This document shows positions 8,047-17,248 of a stretch of DNA of 64,000 bases, piece by piece. The position numbers and the translations under genes were made by a program. The stretch spans positions 11,738-75,737 of the forward strand of contig JBBDWL010000129.1 in the NCBI GenBank assembly GCA_040902895.1. Direction: 5' to 3'. Source of the DNA: JALYRV01 sp040902895 (GTDB lineage: Bacteria > Acidobacteriota > Vicinamibacteria > Vicinamibacterales > SCN-69-37). Each line of letters begins with the position of its first letter. The stretch's first letter is position 1. The notes beneath the pieces were generated by a model. That model ran no database searches, was not told where the DNA came from, and saw nothing but the letters and a program-made list of their open reading frames with translations.

Positions 8047-9432
8047 TTACGGCTCCGCGTCCGGACCCCAGCTCCCCGGCCGGTAAGGCACGGGCGCTGG
8101 AGGTGCCTCGAGCAGCGGCGCATACAGGTACCACGAGCGCTCCACCCAGTCTGAGCGAACGAACAACGTGTGATCGCCCTGCATGACGTCGGCAAGCAGT
8201 GTTTCGTACGCGTCGGCGAGCGGGCCAAACGCTTCGCGATACTTGAAGCCAAGCTGCTGCTCGCGTACGCGAATATGCTCCCCTGGTTCCTTCACGGAGA
8301 ACGTCAGCGAGAAGCCTTCGTCAGGCTGGATGAAGATCGTCAGCTTGTCGGGCCCGACATCGCATCCGGGCAGACCCGTGAAGAGCCGCACAGGCGCCGG
8401 ACGAAAGCTGACCACGATGCGCGTGGAGCGCCGGCGCAGCCGCTTGCCGGTGCGCAGGACGAATGGCACGCCGTGCCAGCGCCAGTTGTCGATGTGCACG
8501 TCGATGGCCGCGAAGGTCTCGGTCGTCGACCCCGGCTTCACGCCCGGTTCGTCGAGATAGCCCGGCACGGCGGTGTCGTCGACGCTGCCCCCGGCGTACT
8601 GCGCGAGCAGCGCATCTCGCGGCGTGACCCGGCGCATCGATCGCAGCACCTTGAGTTTCTCGTCGCGGATGGCTTCGGCGTCGAACGTGGCCGGCGGCTC
8701 CATCGCGACATGGCAGAGCAACTGTGTGAGATGGTTCTGCACCATGTCGCGCACCGCGCCCGCCCGGTCGTAGTAGGCCGCGCGCGTGCCGACGCCGTCT
8801 GCCTCCGCGACCGAGATCTCGACATGCGCGATCCGGTCGCGATTCCACTGCGTCTCGAACACCGGATTCGCGAACCGGAAGACCATCAGGTTCCGCACGG
8901 TTTCCTTCCCGAGATAGTGATCGATGCGGAAGATCTGCGACTCGTCGAAGTACTGGTGCAGCCGGCGATTGAGCGCCTGCGAGGATTCGAGATCGTGCCC
9001 GAACGGTTTTTCCACCACGATGCGCGTGAACCCGGCGCTTTGATGAAGCCCCGCGGCCGCCAGTCCCTCGACGGTTTCGACGAATCCCTGGGGCGGCAGC
9101 GCGAGATAGAACACACGGTTGCCGCTCAGTCCGTGTTCGCGCTCGAGTGCCGCGATGTCGTCGGCAATCCGCGTGAAATCAGCCGGCGACCCCGCCCCGA
9201 TCGACTGATAGTGCACGGCGGCATCGCCCAGCTGCGACAGTGACGCGCGCGCGATATCTCTGAACGCCGCATCGTCGGGATGCGGATCGCGCGCAACGCC
9301 GAGTATGACGAACGGGGAAGGCAGCTCCCCGCGGGCGTGCAGCGCGCCGAGCGCCGGCAGCAGCTTGCGGCGCGTGAGATCGCCCGTGGCGCCGAAAATC
9401 ACCAGCAGCAGGGGTGGAATCGGCGCGGTCAT
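8047..9432 (-). CDS. zwf: glucose-6-phosphate 1-dehydrogenase
   Basis: 461 residues; oxidises glucose 6-phosphate to 6-phosphogluconolactone with NAD(P)+, the entry to the oxidative pentose phosphate pathway. The Rossmann motif IFGATGDLTRRKL is at about 12-24, VEKPFGHDL at about 140, and the signature RIDHYLGKE at 169-177 carries the catalytic His172 and substrate Lys176. Length is slightly short but the C-terminal domain is complete. Its ATG overlaps the stop of gnd by four bases (9429-9432), so the two are translationally coupled with gnd first. Confidence 0.96.
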   Translation of the reverse strand: MTAPIPPLLLVIFGATGDLTRRKLLPALGALHARGELPSPFVILGVARDPHPDDAAFRDIARASLSQLGDAAVHYQSIGAGSPADFTRIADDIAALEREHGLSGNRVFYLALPPQGFVETVEGLAAAGLHQSAGFTRIVVEKPFGHDLESSQALNRRLHQYFDESQIFRIDHYLGKETVRNLMVFRFANPVFETQWNRDRIAHVEISVAEADGVGTRAAYYDRAGAVRDMVQNHLTQLLCHVAMEPPATFDAEAIRDEKLKVLRSMRRVTPRDALLAQYAGGSVDDTAVPGYLDEPGVKPGSTTETFAAIDVHIDNWRWHGVPFVLRTGKRLRRRSTRIVVSFRPAPVRLFTGLPGCDVGPDKLTIFIQPDEGFSLTFSVKEPGEHIRVREQQLGFKYREAFGPLADAYETLLADVMQGDHTLFVRSDWVERSWYLYAPLLEAPPAPVPYRPGSWGPDAEP

Positions 9433-10337
9433 TGATCCTTCCTGATCGCGTGGCCTCCGAACTGTCCGCGCAGCGCCGCCAGCATGCGGTAGCCGAAGCC
9501 TTCCCGATCGCGTGACTCGAGCCGCGCGATGAGCGCATGGGTGATCACCGGCGCCGGCGTGTTGAGATCGATTGCCTCCTGCACGGTCCAGCGGCCTTCA
9601 CCCGAATCGTCGACCCAGGGCGCCACCGCGTCGAGCGTTGCGTCCTCGGACAGGGCGCGCGCGGCCAGATCCAGCAGCCACGAGCGCACGACGCTGCCGT
9701 GCTGCCAGATGCCGGCGACCTGCGCGAGATCGATGGCGAAGGGCTCTTTCGCCTTCATGATCGCGAAGCCCTCGGCGAAGGCCTGCATCAGCCCGTACTC
9801 GATGCCGTTGTGCACCATCTTCACGAAGTGCCCGGCGCCCGAAGGGCCGACGTGACCCCATCCCCGGTTGGCCGCCGGTGCAAGCGCTTCCGCGATCGGC
9901 TTGAGGCGCGCGATCGGCGCATTCGCGCCGCCCACCATCAGCGAATAGCCTTCGGCGCGTCCCCAGATGCCGCCGCTCACGCCGGCGTCGACGAATTCAA
10001 TTTTTTGCGCACGCAGCGACTCGGCCCGCCTCACGCTGTCGCGGTACCACGAATTGCCGCCGTCGACGATGATGTCGCCGGCCGCGAGCAGCGGCACGAG
10101 GCTGTCGATGGTCTGATCGACCGGAGCGCCGGCCGGCACCATCATCCAGACGGCGCGCGGCGCCGCCAGCGCGGCGACGAGATCCTCGAGTGAGGCGACC
10201 GGCTCGATGCCATCGCGCTCTGCGCGGTCGAGCGCATCACGGCTGCGATCGTGCCCGACGACGCGGTGTCCGCGCTCGACGAGGCGCGCGCTCATGTTGG
10301 CGCCCATGCGGCCGAGTCCCACCATTCCCAGTTCCAT
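9429..10337 (-). CDS. gnd: 6-phosphogluconate dehydrogenase, decarboxylating (short NAD-type)
   Basis: 302 residues; converts 6-phosphogluconate to ribulose 5-phosphate and CO2. It begins with the dinucleotide-binding GLGRMG (7-12), has DGGNSWYRDS and GVSGG substrate-binding segments, and the catalytic GAGHFVKMVHNGIEYG with Lys and Asn/Glu. The length near 300 is the short form (GndA/YqeC-like), which generally uses NAD+, unlike the 470-residue E. coli form. First gene of a two-gene operon with zwf. No dedicated 6-phosphogluconolactonase is present in the window. Confidence 0.94.
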   Translation of the reverse strand: MELGMVGLGRMGANMSARLVERGHRVVGHDRSRDALDRAERDGIEPVASLEDLVAALAAPRAVWMMVPAGAPVDQTIDSLVPLLAAGDIIVDGGNSWYRDSVRRAESLRAQKIEFVDAGVSGGIWGRAEGYSLMVGGANAPIARLKPIAEALAPAANRGWGHVGPSGAGHFVKMVHNGIEYGLMQAFAEGFAIMKAKEPFAIDLAQVAGIWQHGSVVRSWLLDLAARALSEDATLDAVAPWVDDSGEGRWTVQEAIDLNTPAPVITHALIARLESRDREGFGYRMLAALRGQFGGHAIRKDQ

Positions 10338-10364
10338 CAGTGCCTCCAGGGCTGCGTTTCCTGC

Positions 10365-10393
10365 TTGTCACGTGCGGCATGCATCTCTATACT
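10365..10393 (+). promoter_or_regulatory. sigma70-type promoter for the 62-residue gene
   Basis: TTGTCA at 10365-10370, a 17-base spacer and TATACT at 10388-10393 make a near-consensus promoter pointing at the ATG at 10433, with a predicted leader of about 33 bases. Confidence 0.65.
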
Positions 10394-10432
10394 GGCGTCC
10401 AGTCTGTCGTCGACGGTGGTAGGTCTCCCCAG

Positions 10433-10621
10433 ATGCCACACAAAAACGATGCTCGCCTGCGCGAGCTAATCAGCAAGCTCGAGCGCGCGCAAACCGAATC
10501 AGGTGATCTCGCCCACAAAGCCAGGCGCGAGCTCGAAGACGTCATCCGCGGCGGGGCCTTGAAACCCGTCGGCACCTCCGGCACCACCCGCCGGAAAAAA
10601 GCAGGCAGGAAGAAGCGCTGA
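10433..10621 (+). CDS. small basic hypothetical protein
   Basis: 62 residues, no family recognised. The first 40 residues form a charged amphipathic helix (DARLRELISKLERAQTESG) and the tail is very basic (TTRRKKAGRKKR), so nucleic-acid binding is possible but unproven. The start is chosen at ATG 10433 because a near-consensus promoter ends 39 bases upstream; the longer frame from 10190 lies inside gnd. A weak SD (TAGGT) is about eight bases upstream. Confidence 0.55.
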   Translation: MPHKNDARLRELISKLERAQTESGDLAHKARRELEDVIRGGALKPVGTSGTTRRKKAGRKKR

Positions 10622-10666
10622 TCCGATAGTAGCTTGCGTGGCCCCGCCTTTGCTGCCTGATCGGGC

Positions 10667-11242
10667 ATGACAAAGATCGCAATCGTCCTGGGGAGCACGA
10701 GGCCGGGGCGCAACGGCGAGGCGGTGGCGAAATGGGTGTTCGACATCGCGAGCCTGCGCCGCGACGCCGAGTTCGAGCTGGTCGACATCGCCGACTACAA
10801 CCTGCCGCTGCTGGATGAGCCTGTCCCTGCTTCGCAGGGCAAGTACAGCAAAGACCACACGAAGCGCTGGGCCGCAAAAATCGCGGAGTTCGATGGCTAC
10901 GTGTTCGTGACGGCCGAGTACAACCACGCGATTCCGGGCGCGCTCAAGAACGCCATCGATTTCCTGTACGCCGAGTGGAACAACAAGGCCGCGGGATTTG
11001 TGAGTTACGGCAGTGCGGGAGGCACGCGAGCCGTCGAGCAGCTCAGACTCGTGATGGCCGAGGTGCAGATCGCCGACGTCCGCGCGCAGGCAACGTTCTC
11101 ACTGCACGACGACTTCGAGAATTTCTCGGTCTTCAAGCCTGGCCAACGCAAGGAAAAATCGGTGACGGGGATGCTCGATCAGGTGGTGGCGTGGTCCGAG
11201 GCGATGCGCACCGTGCGGATGCGCGGGCGGAAGGCGGCGTAG
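10667..11242 (+). CDS. NADPH-dependent FMN reductase family protein
   Basis: 191-residue flavodoxin-fold oxidoreductase. The FMN phosphate loop GSTRPGRNGEAVAKW is at 8-22; the second flavin-contact region AEYNHAIPGALKNAIDFL is near 84-101 and SYGSAGGTRAVEQLR near 113. Such proteins reduce FMN, quinones, azo dyes or chromate with NAD(P)H; the physiological substrate cannot be told. Possibly co-transcribed with the small basic gene 45 bases upstream. Cytosolic; no signal peptide. Confidence 0.9.
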   Translation: MTKIAIVLGSTRPGRNGEAVAKWVFDIASLRRDAEFELVDIADYNLPLLDEPVPASQGKYSKDHTKRWAAKIAEFDGYVFVTAEYNHAIPGALKNAIDFLYAEWNNKAAGFVSYGSAGGTRAVEQLRLVMAEVQIADVRAQATFSLHDDFENFSVFKPGQRKEKSVTGMLDQVVAWSEAMRTVRMRGRKAA

Positions 11243-11255
11243 GGAAATCGGCGGG

Positions 11256-11468
11256 CTAGCGGAACATCCCTCCCGCCAGATCGATGGCCAGCTTGATGAG
11301 AAATGCGATCGGCGCGCCGATGATTAGAATGCCCAACGGCAGCGCGAGCACGACGAGTACCAGCGACGCTGCGTCGGCGATGTGACCGAAGATGGAAGGT
11401 CTGGGCACGCGCCGGACGTGGGTTCCGGCAGTGCCACGAAGGCTCTCACCGCTCGCGAGAAGAGCCAT
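11256..11468 (-). CDS. small membrane protein, hypothetical
   Basis: 70 residues. After a basic N-terminus (GTHVRRVPRPSIFGHI) residues about 31-65 are two closely spaced hydrophobic segments (ASLVLVVLALPLGILIIGAP and AFLIKLAIDLAGG). It starts 8 bp after the stop of another tiny membrane-protein gene, suggesting a two-gene unit. No strong SD precedes ATG 11468. Family not recognised. Confidence 0.42.
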   Translation of the reverse strand: MALLASGESLRGTAGTHVRRVPRPSIFGHIADAASLVLVVLALPLGILIIGAPIAFLIKLAIDLAGGMFR

Positions 11469-11476
11469 TCGCGCGA

Positions 11477-11671
11477 TTAGTCGCGGTCGCGATCCGAGAA
11501 CCGGCGCGGGTCGATCTCGCCGTGATACGGAACCTTCTCGGTGCGATGCAGCAGCTGCGCGATGCTGCCCGTGCCCTGCGCGTTGCGCCAGGTCATGAAA
11601 AGAAACGTGAGCGTGCCGATGGCCAGGGTGGCGACGGCGGCCATCGTTGTCAGGGAAAGTTCGTTCAGCAT
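11477..11671 (-). CDS. small single-pass membrane protein, hypothetical
   Basis: 64 residues from ATG 11671, supported by an SD GGAGG five bases upstream (an in-frame GTG at 11683 overlaps that SD and is rejected). One N-terminal transmembrane helix (about 5-27, LTTMAAVATLAIGTLTFLF) is followed by a short charged cytoplasmic tail ending EIDPRRFSDRDRD. No family recognised. Confidence 0.55.
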   Translation of the reverse strand: MLNELSLTTMAAVATLAIGTLTFLFMTWRNAQGTGSIAQLLHRTEKVPYHGEIDPRRFSDRDRD

Positions 11672-11741
11672 GAGGACCTCCACAGTTGATGAGGCGGCCT
11701 CGCGATGCCGGTGGCTCAGAAACGTTGATGTGAGTGTAGCA

Positions 11742-11800
11742 CGTGGCTTGCCAACCGTAGCTCGCGAAGCGCGTGGCTTGCCAACCGTAGCTCGCGAAGC
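11742..11800. repeat. tandem 30-bp repeat next to tRNA-Leu
   Basis: CGTGGCTTGCCAACCGTAG followed by CTCGCGAAGC occurs twice with a 30-base period (11742-11770 and 11772-11800). The second unit continues into GAGCGAAGGTTGG, so CCAACC...GGTTGG with CTCGC-GAA-GCGAG inside forms a hairpin immediately 3' of the tRNA on the minus strand. It could act in tRNA 3' processing or termination, though no U-run follows. Confidence 0.7.
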
Positions 11801-11810
11801 GAGCGAAGGT

Positions 11811-11897
11811 TGGTGCGGAAGAGAGGACTCGAACCTCCACCCGGTTGCCCGGACTAGCTCCTGAGGCTAGCGCGTCTGCCAATTCCGCCACTTCCGC
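11811..11897 (-). tRNA. tRNA-Leu (anticodon CAG)
   Basis: On the minus strand an 87-base class II tRNA: acceptor GCGGAAG pairs with CTTCCGC, D-arm, anticodon stem CTAGC/GCTAG around CTCAGGA (anticodon CAG, reads CUG), a long variable arm, T-loop GGTTCGAGTCC, and an encoded 3' CCA (11811-11813). The long variable arm and the anticodon fix it as leucine. Confidence 0.97.
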
Positions 11898-11930
11898 ATG
11901 AAGGGACGATCGCTGGCGGCAGAAGCTCTC

Positions 11931-11936
11931 AGTATA
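11931..11936 (-). promoter_or_regulatory. -10 element for tRNA-Leu
   Basis: TATACT on the minus strand lies 34 bases before the tRNA 5' end. No good -35 hexamer is seen at 16-18 bases. The overlapping plus-strand TATACA could serve sppA. Confidence 0.4.
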
Positions 11937-11963
11937 CAACAGCTCCGGTATTACACTTGAGGC

Positions 11964-13715
11964 GTGGCACTTCGTAAAGGCGTCGGACTCGTTCTCGGAT
12001 TGATCCTCGTGGCCCTGCTCATCTCGGCCGCGGGCATGGCCCTCATCTTCATGGCCGCGCGCGGCGGTCCGCAAATCAGGGACAACGCGACGCTGTACCT
12101 GTCAATCGACCCTAATCTCGCCGAGATCGAGGCCGGCGGCGTGGTCAGCCAGTTCATCGGCGCGGAAGCCACGCTGCGCTCGCTGATCGACGCGCTGCGC
12201 AAGGCCGCCGTCGACAAGCGGATCAAGAGCGTCGTCATCCTGCCGAGGGGCGGCGGGGCGCTCTGGGGCAAGGTCCAGGAGATCCGCGACGCCATCATCG
12301 ACTTCCGCAAGTCGGGCAAGCCGATCATTGCGTATCTGGAGTACGGCGCCGAGCAGGAGTACTACCTCGCCTCCGCGTGCGACAAGGTGTATCTGATGCC
12401 GGCCTCGTCGCTCGATCTGCGCGGCCTGGCCACGTACGAGCTGTTCCTCCGCGGCACGCTCGACAAGATCGGCGCGTACCCCGATCTGATGCACATCGGC
12501 GATTACAAGACGGCCGCGAACACTTTCACCGAAAAAGGCTTCACACCGGCGCATCGCGAGATGGCCGAGTCGCTCAATCACGATCTCTATGCGCAGCTGC
12601 TGCGCGGCATCGGCGACGGGCGGCGAAAGTCGGACGCCGACGTGCGCGCGCTGCTCGATCACGGCCCGTATCTCGCGCGCGACGCGGTCGCCGCCGGCCT
12701 GATCGACGATGTGGCGTACGAAGACGAGCTCGACGACAAATCCGATCTCGGCGGCGCGAAACAGCGCGTAGACGGCGACAAGTACCGCGAAGTGAGCACC
12801 ACGTCGCTCGGCCTCGACAAAGGCCCGAAGATTGCCGTGCTCTATCTGGTGGGCGTCATTGCCAGCGGCAAGAGCTCGTACGATTCGCCCAATGGCGCCG
12901 TGACAGGCTCTGACACGGTGCTCGAATGGCTGCGCAAAGTGCGGGCCGACAACTCGGTACGCGCGATCGTGCTGCGCATCGACAGCCCCGGCGGATCGGC
13001 CGTGGCCTCCGACATCATCTGGCGCGAAGTGATGCTCACGCGCAACATCAAGCCGGTCGTCGCGTCGATGGGCGACGTGGCCGCGTCAGGCGGCTACTAC
13101 GTCGCCATGCCCGCAAACGCCATCGTGGCCCAGCCGGGCACGCTGACGGGATCGATCGGCGTCGTGGTGGGGAAGTTTGCGCTCGGCGGCACGATGGAGA
13201 AGCTGGGCGTGGGAGTGGAAGGCGTCGAGTCGGGCAAGTATGCCGGAATGCTGTCGCCGGTGCGTCCCTTCTCGGCTGAAGAGCGCGCGCGCGTCATGGA
13301 ACAGATGCAGGCGACCTACGACACCTTCGTCGAAAAAGTTGCGGACGCCCGCGCGAGCACGCCTGAAAAAATCGACGCGATCGCGCAGGGGCGCGTGTGG
13401 ACCGGACGCCAGGCGCGCGATCTCGGACTCGTCGACGATCTTGGAGGTCTGTGGAAGGCGATCGCGATTGCCAAGCAGCGCGCGAAGATCGACCCGGCCC
13501 GTCACGTCGAGCTCGACATCTATCCGCCGCGCCGCAGCTTCTATGAGCTGGTGGCCGATCCGTTCGGCAGCGTCTCGATGATCCGCGCCGCCGGTCCGCT
13601 CGGCGCGCTCTTCGGCGATCCGAGGGCAAAGGCCATCGAAAGCCTCGCCACTCGCCTCAACCTGTTCAGATCGGGCGAGCCGCTCACGCTGATGCCCAAC
13701 GTGTTTGTGCGCTGA
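11964..13715 (+). CDS. sppA: signal peptide peptidase SppA, 67-kDa type
   Basis: 583 residues starting at a GTG preceded by TTGAGGC. One N-terminal transmembrane helix (about 9-32) anchors two tandem S49 domains. The general base is Lys182 in GDYKTAANTF (N-terminal domain) and the nucleophile Ser375 in GDVAASGGYYVAMPA (C-terminal domain), the split Ser-Lys dyad typical of the long E. coli-type SppA. It degrades cleaved signal peptides in the cytoplasmic membrane. Monocistronic by context: tRNA on the opposite strand upstream and a convergent gene downstream. Confidence 0.95.
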   Translation: MALRKGVGLVLGLILVALLISAAGMALIFMAARGGPQIRDNATLYLSIDPNLAEIEAGGVVSQFIGAEATLRSLIDALRKAAVDKRIKSVVILPRGGGALWGKVQEIRDAIIDFRKSGKPIIAYLEYGAEQEYYLASACDKVYLMPASSLDLRGLATYELFLRGTLDKIGAYPDLMHIGDYKTAANTFTEKGFTPAHREMAESLNHDLYAQLLRGIGDGRRKSDADVRALLDHGPYLARDAVAAGLIDDVAYEDELDDKSDLGGAKQRVDGDKYREVSTTSLGLDKGPKIAVLYLVGVIASGKSSYDSPNGAVTGSDTVLEWLRKVRADNSVRAIVLRIDSPGGSAVASDIIWREVMLTRNIKPVVASMGDVAASGGYYVAMPANAIVAQPGTLTGSIGVVVGKFALGGTMEKLGVGVEGVESGKYAGMLSPVRPFSAEERARVMEQMQATYDTFVEKVADARASTPEKIDAIAQGRVWTGRQARDLGLVDDLGGLWKAIAIAKQRAKIDPARHVELDIYPPRRSFYELVADPFGSVSMIRAAGPLGALFGDPRAKAIESLATRLNLFRSGEPLTLMPNVFVR

Positions 13716-13793
13716 AGGTTGCGGGTTAATCAAACTAGCCGCGCGAGCGTTGTCTCGCGCGGCGCATGCCAGCAACCAGCAACCAACTACCAG

Positions 13794-15713
13794 CTACCGC
13801 CCCGCGAACATGGCCTGCAACGTTTCTTCGTTGAGGTCGATCGTCATCTTCTGCTTGGCCTTGGTCATGTAGGAGGCGAAGAACTGTCCCTTCCGCTCCT
13901 GCAGCATCTGGCCGCGCAGCTGTTCGCGCTCGGCGGCGAATTTCACCGGATCGATCGCCTGCTTCTCGGTGACGCGAAGGACGACCGTGCCGCGGTCGGT
14001 GACAATCGGGTCGCTGACGCCGCCCGCGCCAAGCGCGAACGCCGCGGCTTCGACTGGCGCGCTGACCCCGACCTGGGGGAACGCGGCGCCGCGCGCGATC
14101 GGCTCGCTCGTTTCGACGGTGAGGCCGGCCGATTTCGCCGCGCCGGCGAAATCAGACTTGAACGCGCCGGCGAGCGCCGACGCGCGCTCCAGGGCGATGG
14201 CCGACGCCCGCTCCGCGATGTATTCGTCGCGCACGCGATCGCGTATGTCCGCGAGCTGCGCGTCGCGCGGCGGCTGCACATCGATGACGGTGATGAAGGC
14301 CGCGCCCTGCGGTGTGCGCAGCGCGTCGCTCACATTGCCTGATTCCAGTTCGAAGGCGGCCGCCGAGACTTCCGGCGAGAACCCAAGCCCGGGGACCGGC
14401 TCCTCCCTTGCGAAGAGCGGCGAGTCGGCCGCCGTCAGCCCCCGTGCCTGCGCCACGCGATCGATGTCGGCAGGGTCGTCGATGTCCTTATCGAGCTCCT
14501 GCGCAACGCGCTGCACTTCCTGCTGCGCCCGCTCCCATTTGAGCTGCTCCTGGATCTGCGCCGACACCAGCTCGAACGGCTGCGTCGTGGCGGCGCGCTT
14601 CCCCGTCGCGCGAATGATGTGAAATCCGTACGGCGTCTTGACAATGCCGCTGGTCTGTCCGGGTTCGAGCGCAAAGGCCGCGTCTTCGAACTCCTTCACC
14701 ATGGCGTTGCGGCCGAAGAAGTCGAGATCGCCGCCTTTGGCGTTCGACACCTCGTCCTCGGAGTACTGCTTGGCCAGCGCGGCGAAGTCTGCGCCGGCAT
14801 TGAGCTTCGCCAGCACGTCTTCGGCCTGCTTGCGCACCGCCGCCTCGTCCTTCCCTTCGGTCTTGAGCAGAATGTGGCTCGCGCGCATCTGTTCGGGCTG
14901 CTGATACTGCGCGATCGATTCGGTGTAGCGCTGCCGCGCGTCGGCCTCGGTGACGGTCACGCGATCGCGCAGCGTGGCGGCATCGATGTGCAGATAGCGC
15001 ACGCGCCGTTTTTCGGGCACGCGGTACGTCGCCTTGTTGCGCTCGAAGTACGCCGCGATGTCGGCCTCCGCCGGCGTGATGCCGCTCTTGTACGCGTCGG
15101 CGTTGAACAGCACGAGATCGACTTTCACCTTCTCGTTGCGGCGGCGGTATTCGGCGTCGATCTCCGCGTCGGTCAGGGTGATCCATGCGGTCAGCGCGTC
15201 GCGCATCTTGTCGGACTGCAGCTGGCGCCGCAGCTCGCGCTCGAACTGGTCCACCTGAATCGGCGGCGCCTGCGCGGCCAGCAGCTGGCGGTATCGCGCG
15301 TCGCCGATGAACACGCCGTTCTCCTGGAACGCGGGCAGCCGCAGGATGCGCTCGCGCAGTTCGGCGTCGGTCACGTTCACGCCGAGCCGATCGGCCTCCG
15401 CCAGCACGGCTTCCTCGTCAATCATCTGGCTCAGGATGCGCTGCTCGATGCCGAGCTGCCGCAGCATCTGATCGTTCAGATTGCCGCCGTACGCCTGACG
15501 GTAGGCCTGTACCTGCTGGTTGTACGCGCGCTGAAACTCGGCGACCTCGATATCACGGCCTTCGACGCTGGCGACGACGGCGTTGGGCGCGGCGCTGGCG
15601 CCCTGCGAGCTCATGAAATCAGGGATGTAGACCAGTACGAACGCGACCACGACCAGGCCGAGGCTCCACTTGAGCCAGCCTTTGTGCCGCCGCATCCGAT
15701 CGAGCATTGTCAT
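13794..15713 (-). CDS. membrane-anchored peptidyl-prolyl isomerase / periplasmic foldase (PpiD/SurA-like)
   Basis: 639 residues. Basic N-terminus, one transmembrane helix (about 15-32, SLGLVVVAFVLVYIP), a SurA-N-like helical chaperone domain (about 50-250), a parvulin rotamase domain at about 278-375 (ASHILLKTEG, DFAALAKQYSED, GDLDFFGRNAMVKEFEDAAF, PYGFHIIRATGKR), then a second degenerate parvulin-like region to the end. This is the PpiD architecture: a periplasmic foldase for secreted and outer-membrane proteins. ATG 15713 is taken because GAGGG lies ten bases upstream; ATG 15707 is an alternative. Divergent from the rod-shape operon across 51 bases. Confidence 0.9.
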   Translation of the reverse strand: MTMLDRMRRHKGWLKWSLGLVVVAFVLVYIPDFMSSQGASAAPNAVVASVEGRDIEVAEFQRAYNQQVQAYRQAYGGNLNDQMLRQLGIEQRILSQMIDEEAVLAEADRLGVNVTDAELRERILRLPAFQENGVFIGDARYRQLLAAQAPPIQVDQFERELRRQLQSDKMRDALTAWITLTDAEIDAEYRRRNEKVKVDLVLFNADAYKSGITPAEADIAAYFERNKATYRVPEKRRVRYLHIDAATLRDRVTVTEADARQRYTESIAQYQQPEQMRASHILLKTEGKDEAAVRKQAEDVLAKLNAGADFAALAKQYSEDEVSNAKGGDLDFFGRNAMVKEFEDAAFALEPGQTSGIVKTPYGFHIIRATGKRAATTQPFELVSAQIQEQLKWERAQQEVQRVAQELDKDIDDPADIDRVAQARGLTAADSPLFAREEPVPGLGFSPEVSAAAFELESGNVSDALRTPQGAAFITVIDVQPPRDAQLADIRDRVRDEYIAERASAIALERASALAGAFKSDFAGAAKSAGLTVETSEPIARGAAFPQVGVSAPVEAAAFALGAGGVSDPIVTDRGTVVLRVTEKQAIDPVKFAAEREQLRGQMLQERKGQFFASYMTKAKQKMTIDLNEETLQAMFAGR

Positions 15714-15742
15714 GTCTTCGAAACCCTCAGGGAAAAGCCGAT

Positions 15743-15748
15743 TATACT
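15743..15748 (+). promoter_or_regulatory. -10 element for the GGDEF/mre operon
   Basis: TATACT 16 bases before the ATG at 15765, implying a leader of only about ten bases. The -35 region (GAAACC) is weak. Confidence 0.4.
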
Positions 15749-15764
15749 TGCCCGGCCTGACTTC

Positions 15765-17248
15765 ATGCCGACCTCACGGAAGGGCCGCGCCCCAGCGCGC
15801 CGGCCGGGCGCGCGCAAGACAACACGGCCGGCTCGCCGGACCCCGACGCGCGAGGCCGGAACCAGAGTTCTGGTCCGCCGGGCGGATGCATCGCCCAACC
15901 GCCTTACGGCCGCGCTTAGGCCGCTCGCGCGATGGCGCGTCCGGATCATGCCGGCCGACGCGCCGATCGAGCGTCGCGCAACCGCCGACGGCGTGCTGTG
16001 GGAGCTCGGGTCGGGCCGCCCGCCCGACGCCCGGCGCGTGACCCGGCTTGCCGGGGTCATGCCCGTGGTCAGTTTTACGCTCGACCGCTCGGCGCCGCCC
16101 GCGCTCGCCGCGCTGTCTCGCTCGCTCGGGTTTTCCGCGCATCTGGTAGCCCCCCTCGATCGCGCCGCGGTCGCGGCGGCCCTCGGCCTGCCGCCGTCGC
16201 CCGATCTCAAGGAGCGGCTTGCGCGAGTGGGAAAGCGCCTCGAGGGCGCCGATCTGACCGAGGGCTTCATGCAGGTCGTAGCGGCGGTCAATGCGCGCCG
16301 GGATCCGGGCGGCGTGGCCGCAGTCTTGCTCTCTCGCGCTCGGGCCTGGCTGCCGCTGCCCGAATGGGCGGTGCTGGCCACCGACCCGACCGGCGAGACG
16401 CGCTGGCTGGCGGCAGAGGGGGGAAGCGAGCTGACGCGGGATGCGATCGAAGCGGTGGCGGCGCACGTGGCCCATACGGGCGCGCCGCTGGTGTCGCCGC
16501 GTCTGGCCGGCGAGCCGGTGATTCAGGCCCGCCTGGAAGCGGCGGCCCTCGCGGTGCCGCTCTCGTGCGACAACCGGGTCGTGGCCGTGCTGGCCGGGAT
16601 CGACGGAGGCCGCTCGGCCGGCGTGCCGGCGGCGGCGCCGTTCGGGCCGTCGCGCGCGAAGCTGCGGCGGATGCTCGAGCCGATCGCCTGCGCGCTCGAC
16701 AGCGCGCTGCGTCTCGAACGGGCCGAGGCGCTGTCGGTCACCGACGACCTGACGCAGCTGTATAACTCGCGCTTCATGCACGCGGTGCTGCGGCGCGAGA
16801 CGAAGCGGTCGTCGCGGTCGGGGCAGAAGCTGTCGCTGCTGTTCATCGATCTCGACGGCTTCAAGTCGGTGAACGATTCGCACGGCCATCTGGCGGGCAG
16901 CCGCGCGCTCGTGGAGGTCGGCGCGGTGATTCGATCGTGCGCGCGTGAAACCGACGCGGTGGCGCGCTTCGGCGGCGACGAATTCGCGGTGGTCCTGCCC
17001 GACACCGACGAGGCCGGCGCGCGCGCCGTCGCGGCGCGCGTCCGCGATCGGATCGCGGGGCATGCGTTTCTGACGTCGGTGGGCCTGTCGGTGCGCCTCA
17101 CCGCGTCAATCGGCATCGCGACGCACGTGGATCCGACGGCGTCGGCCGATGAACTGCTCGCGGCGGCCGATGCCGCAATGTATTGGGTCAAGGGCCATGG
17201 CAAGAATGGCATTCATCAGGTGAACTTTCTCAGTCCAAAGGTGCAGCG

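Noticed and set aside
13729..13800. CCAGCAACCAGCAACCAACTACC-type short repeats after sppA
   Set aside because: Low-complexity spacer between convergent genes; no clear hairpin or unit.
14619..15764. Plus-strand extension of the GGDEF frame back to 14619
   Set aside because: It lies antisense to the foldase gene and has no domain; the proper start is ATG 15765.
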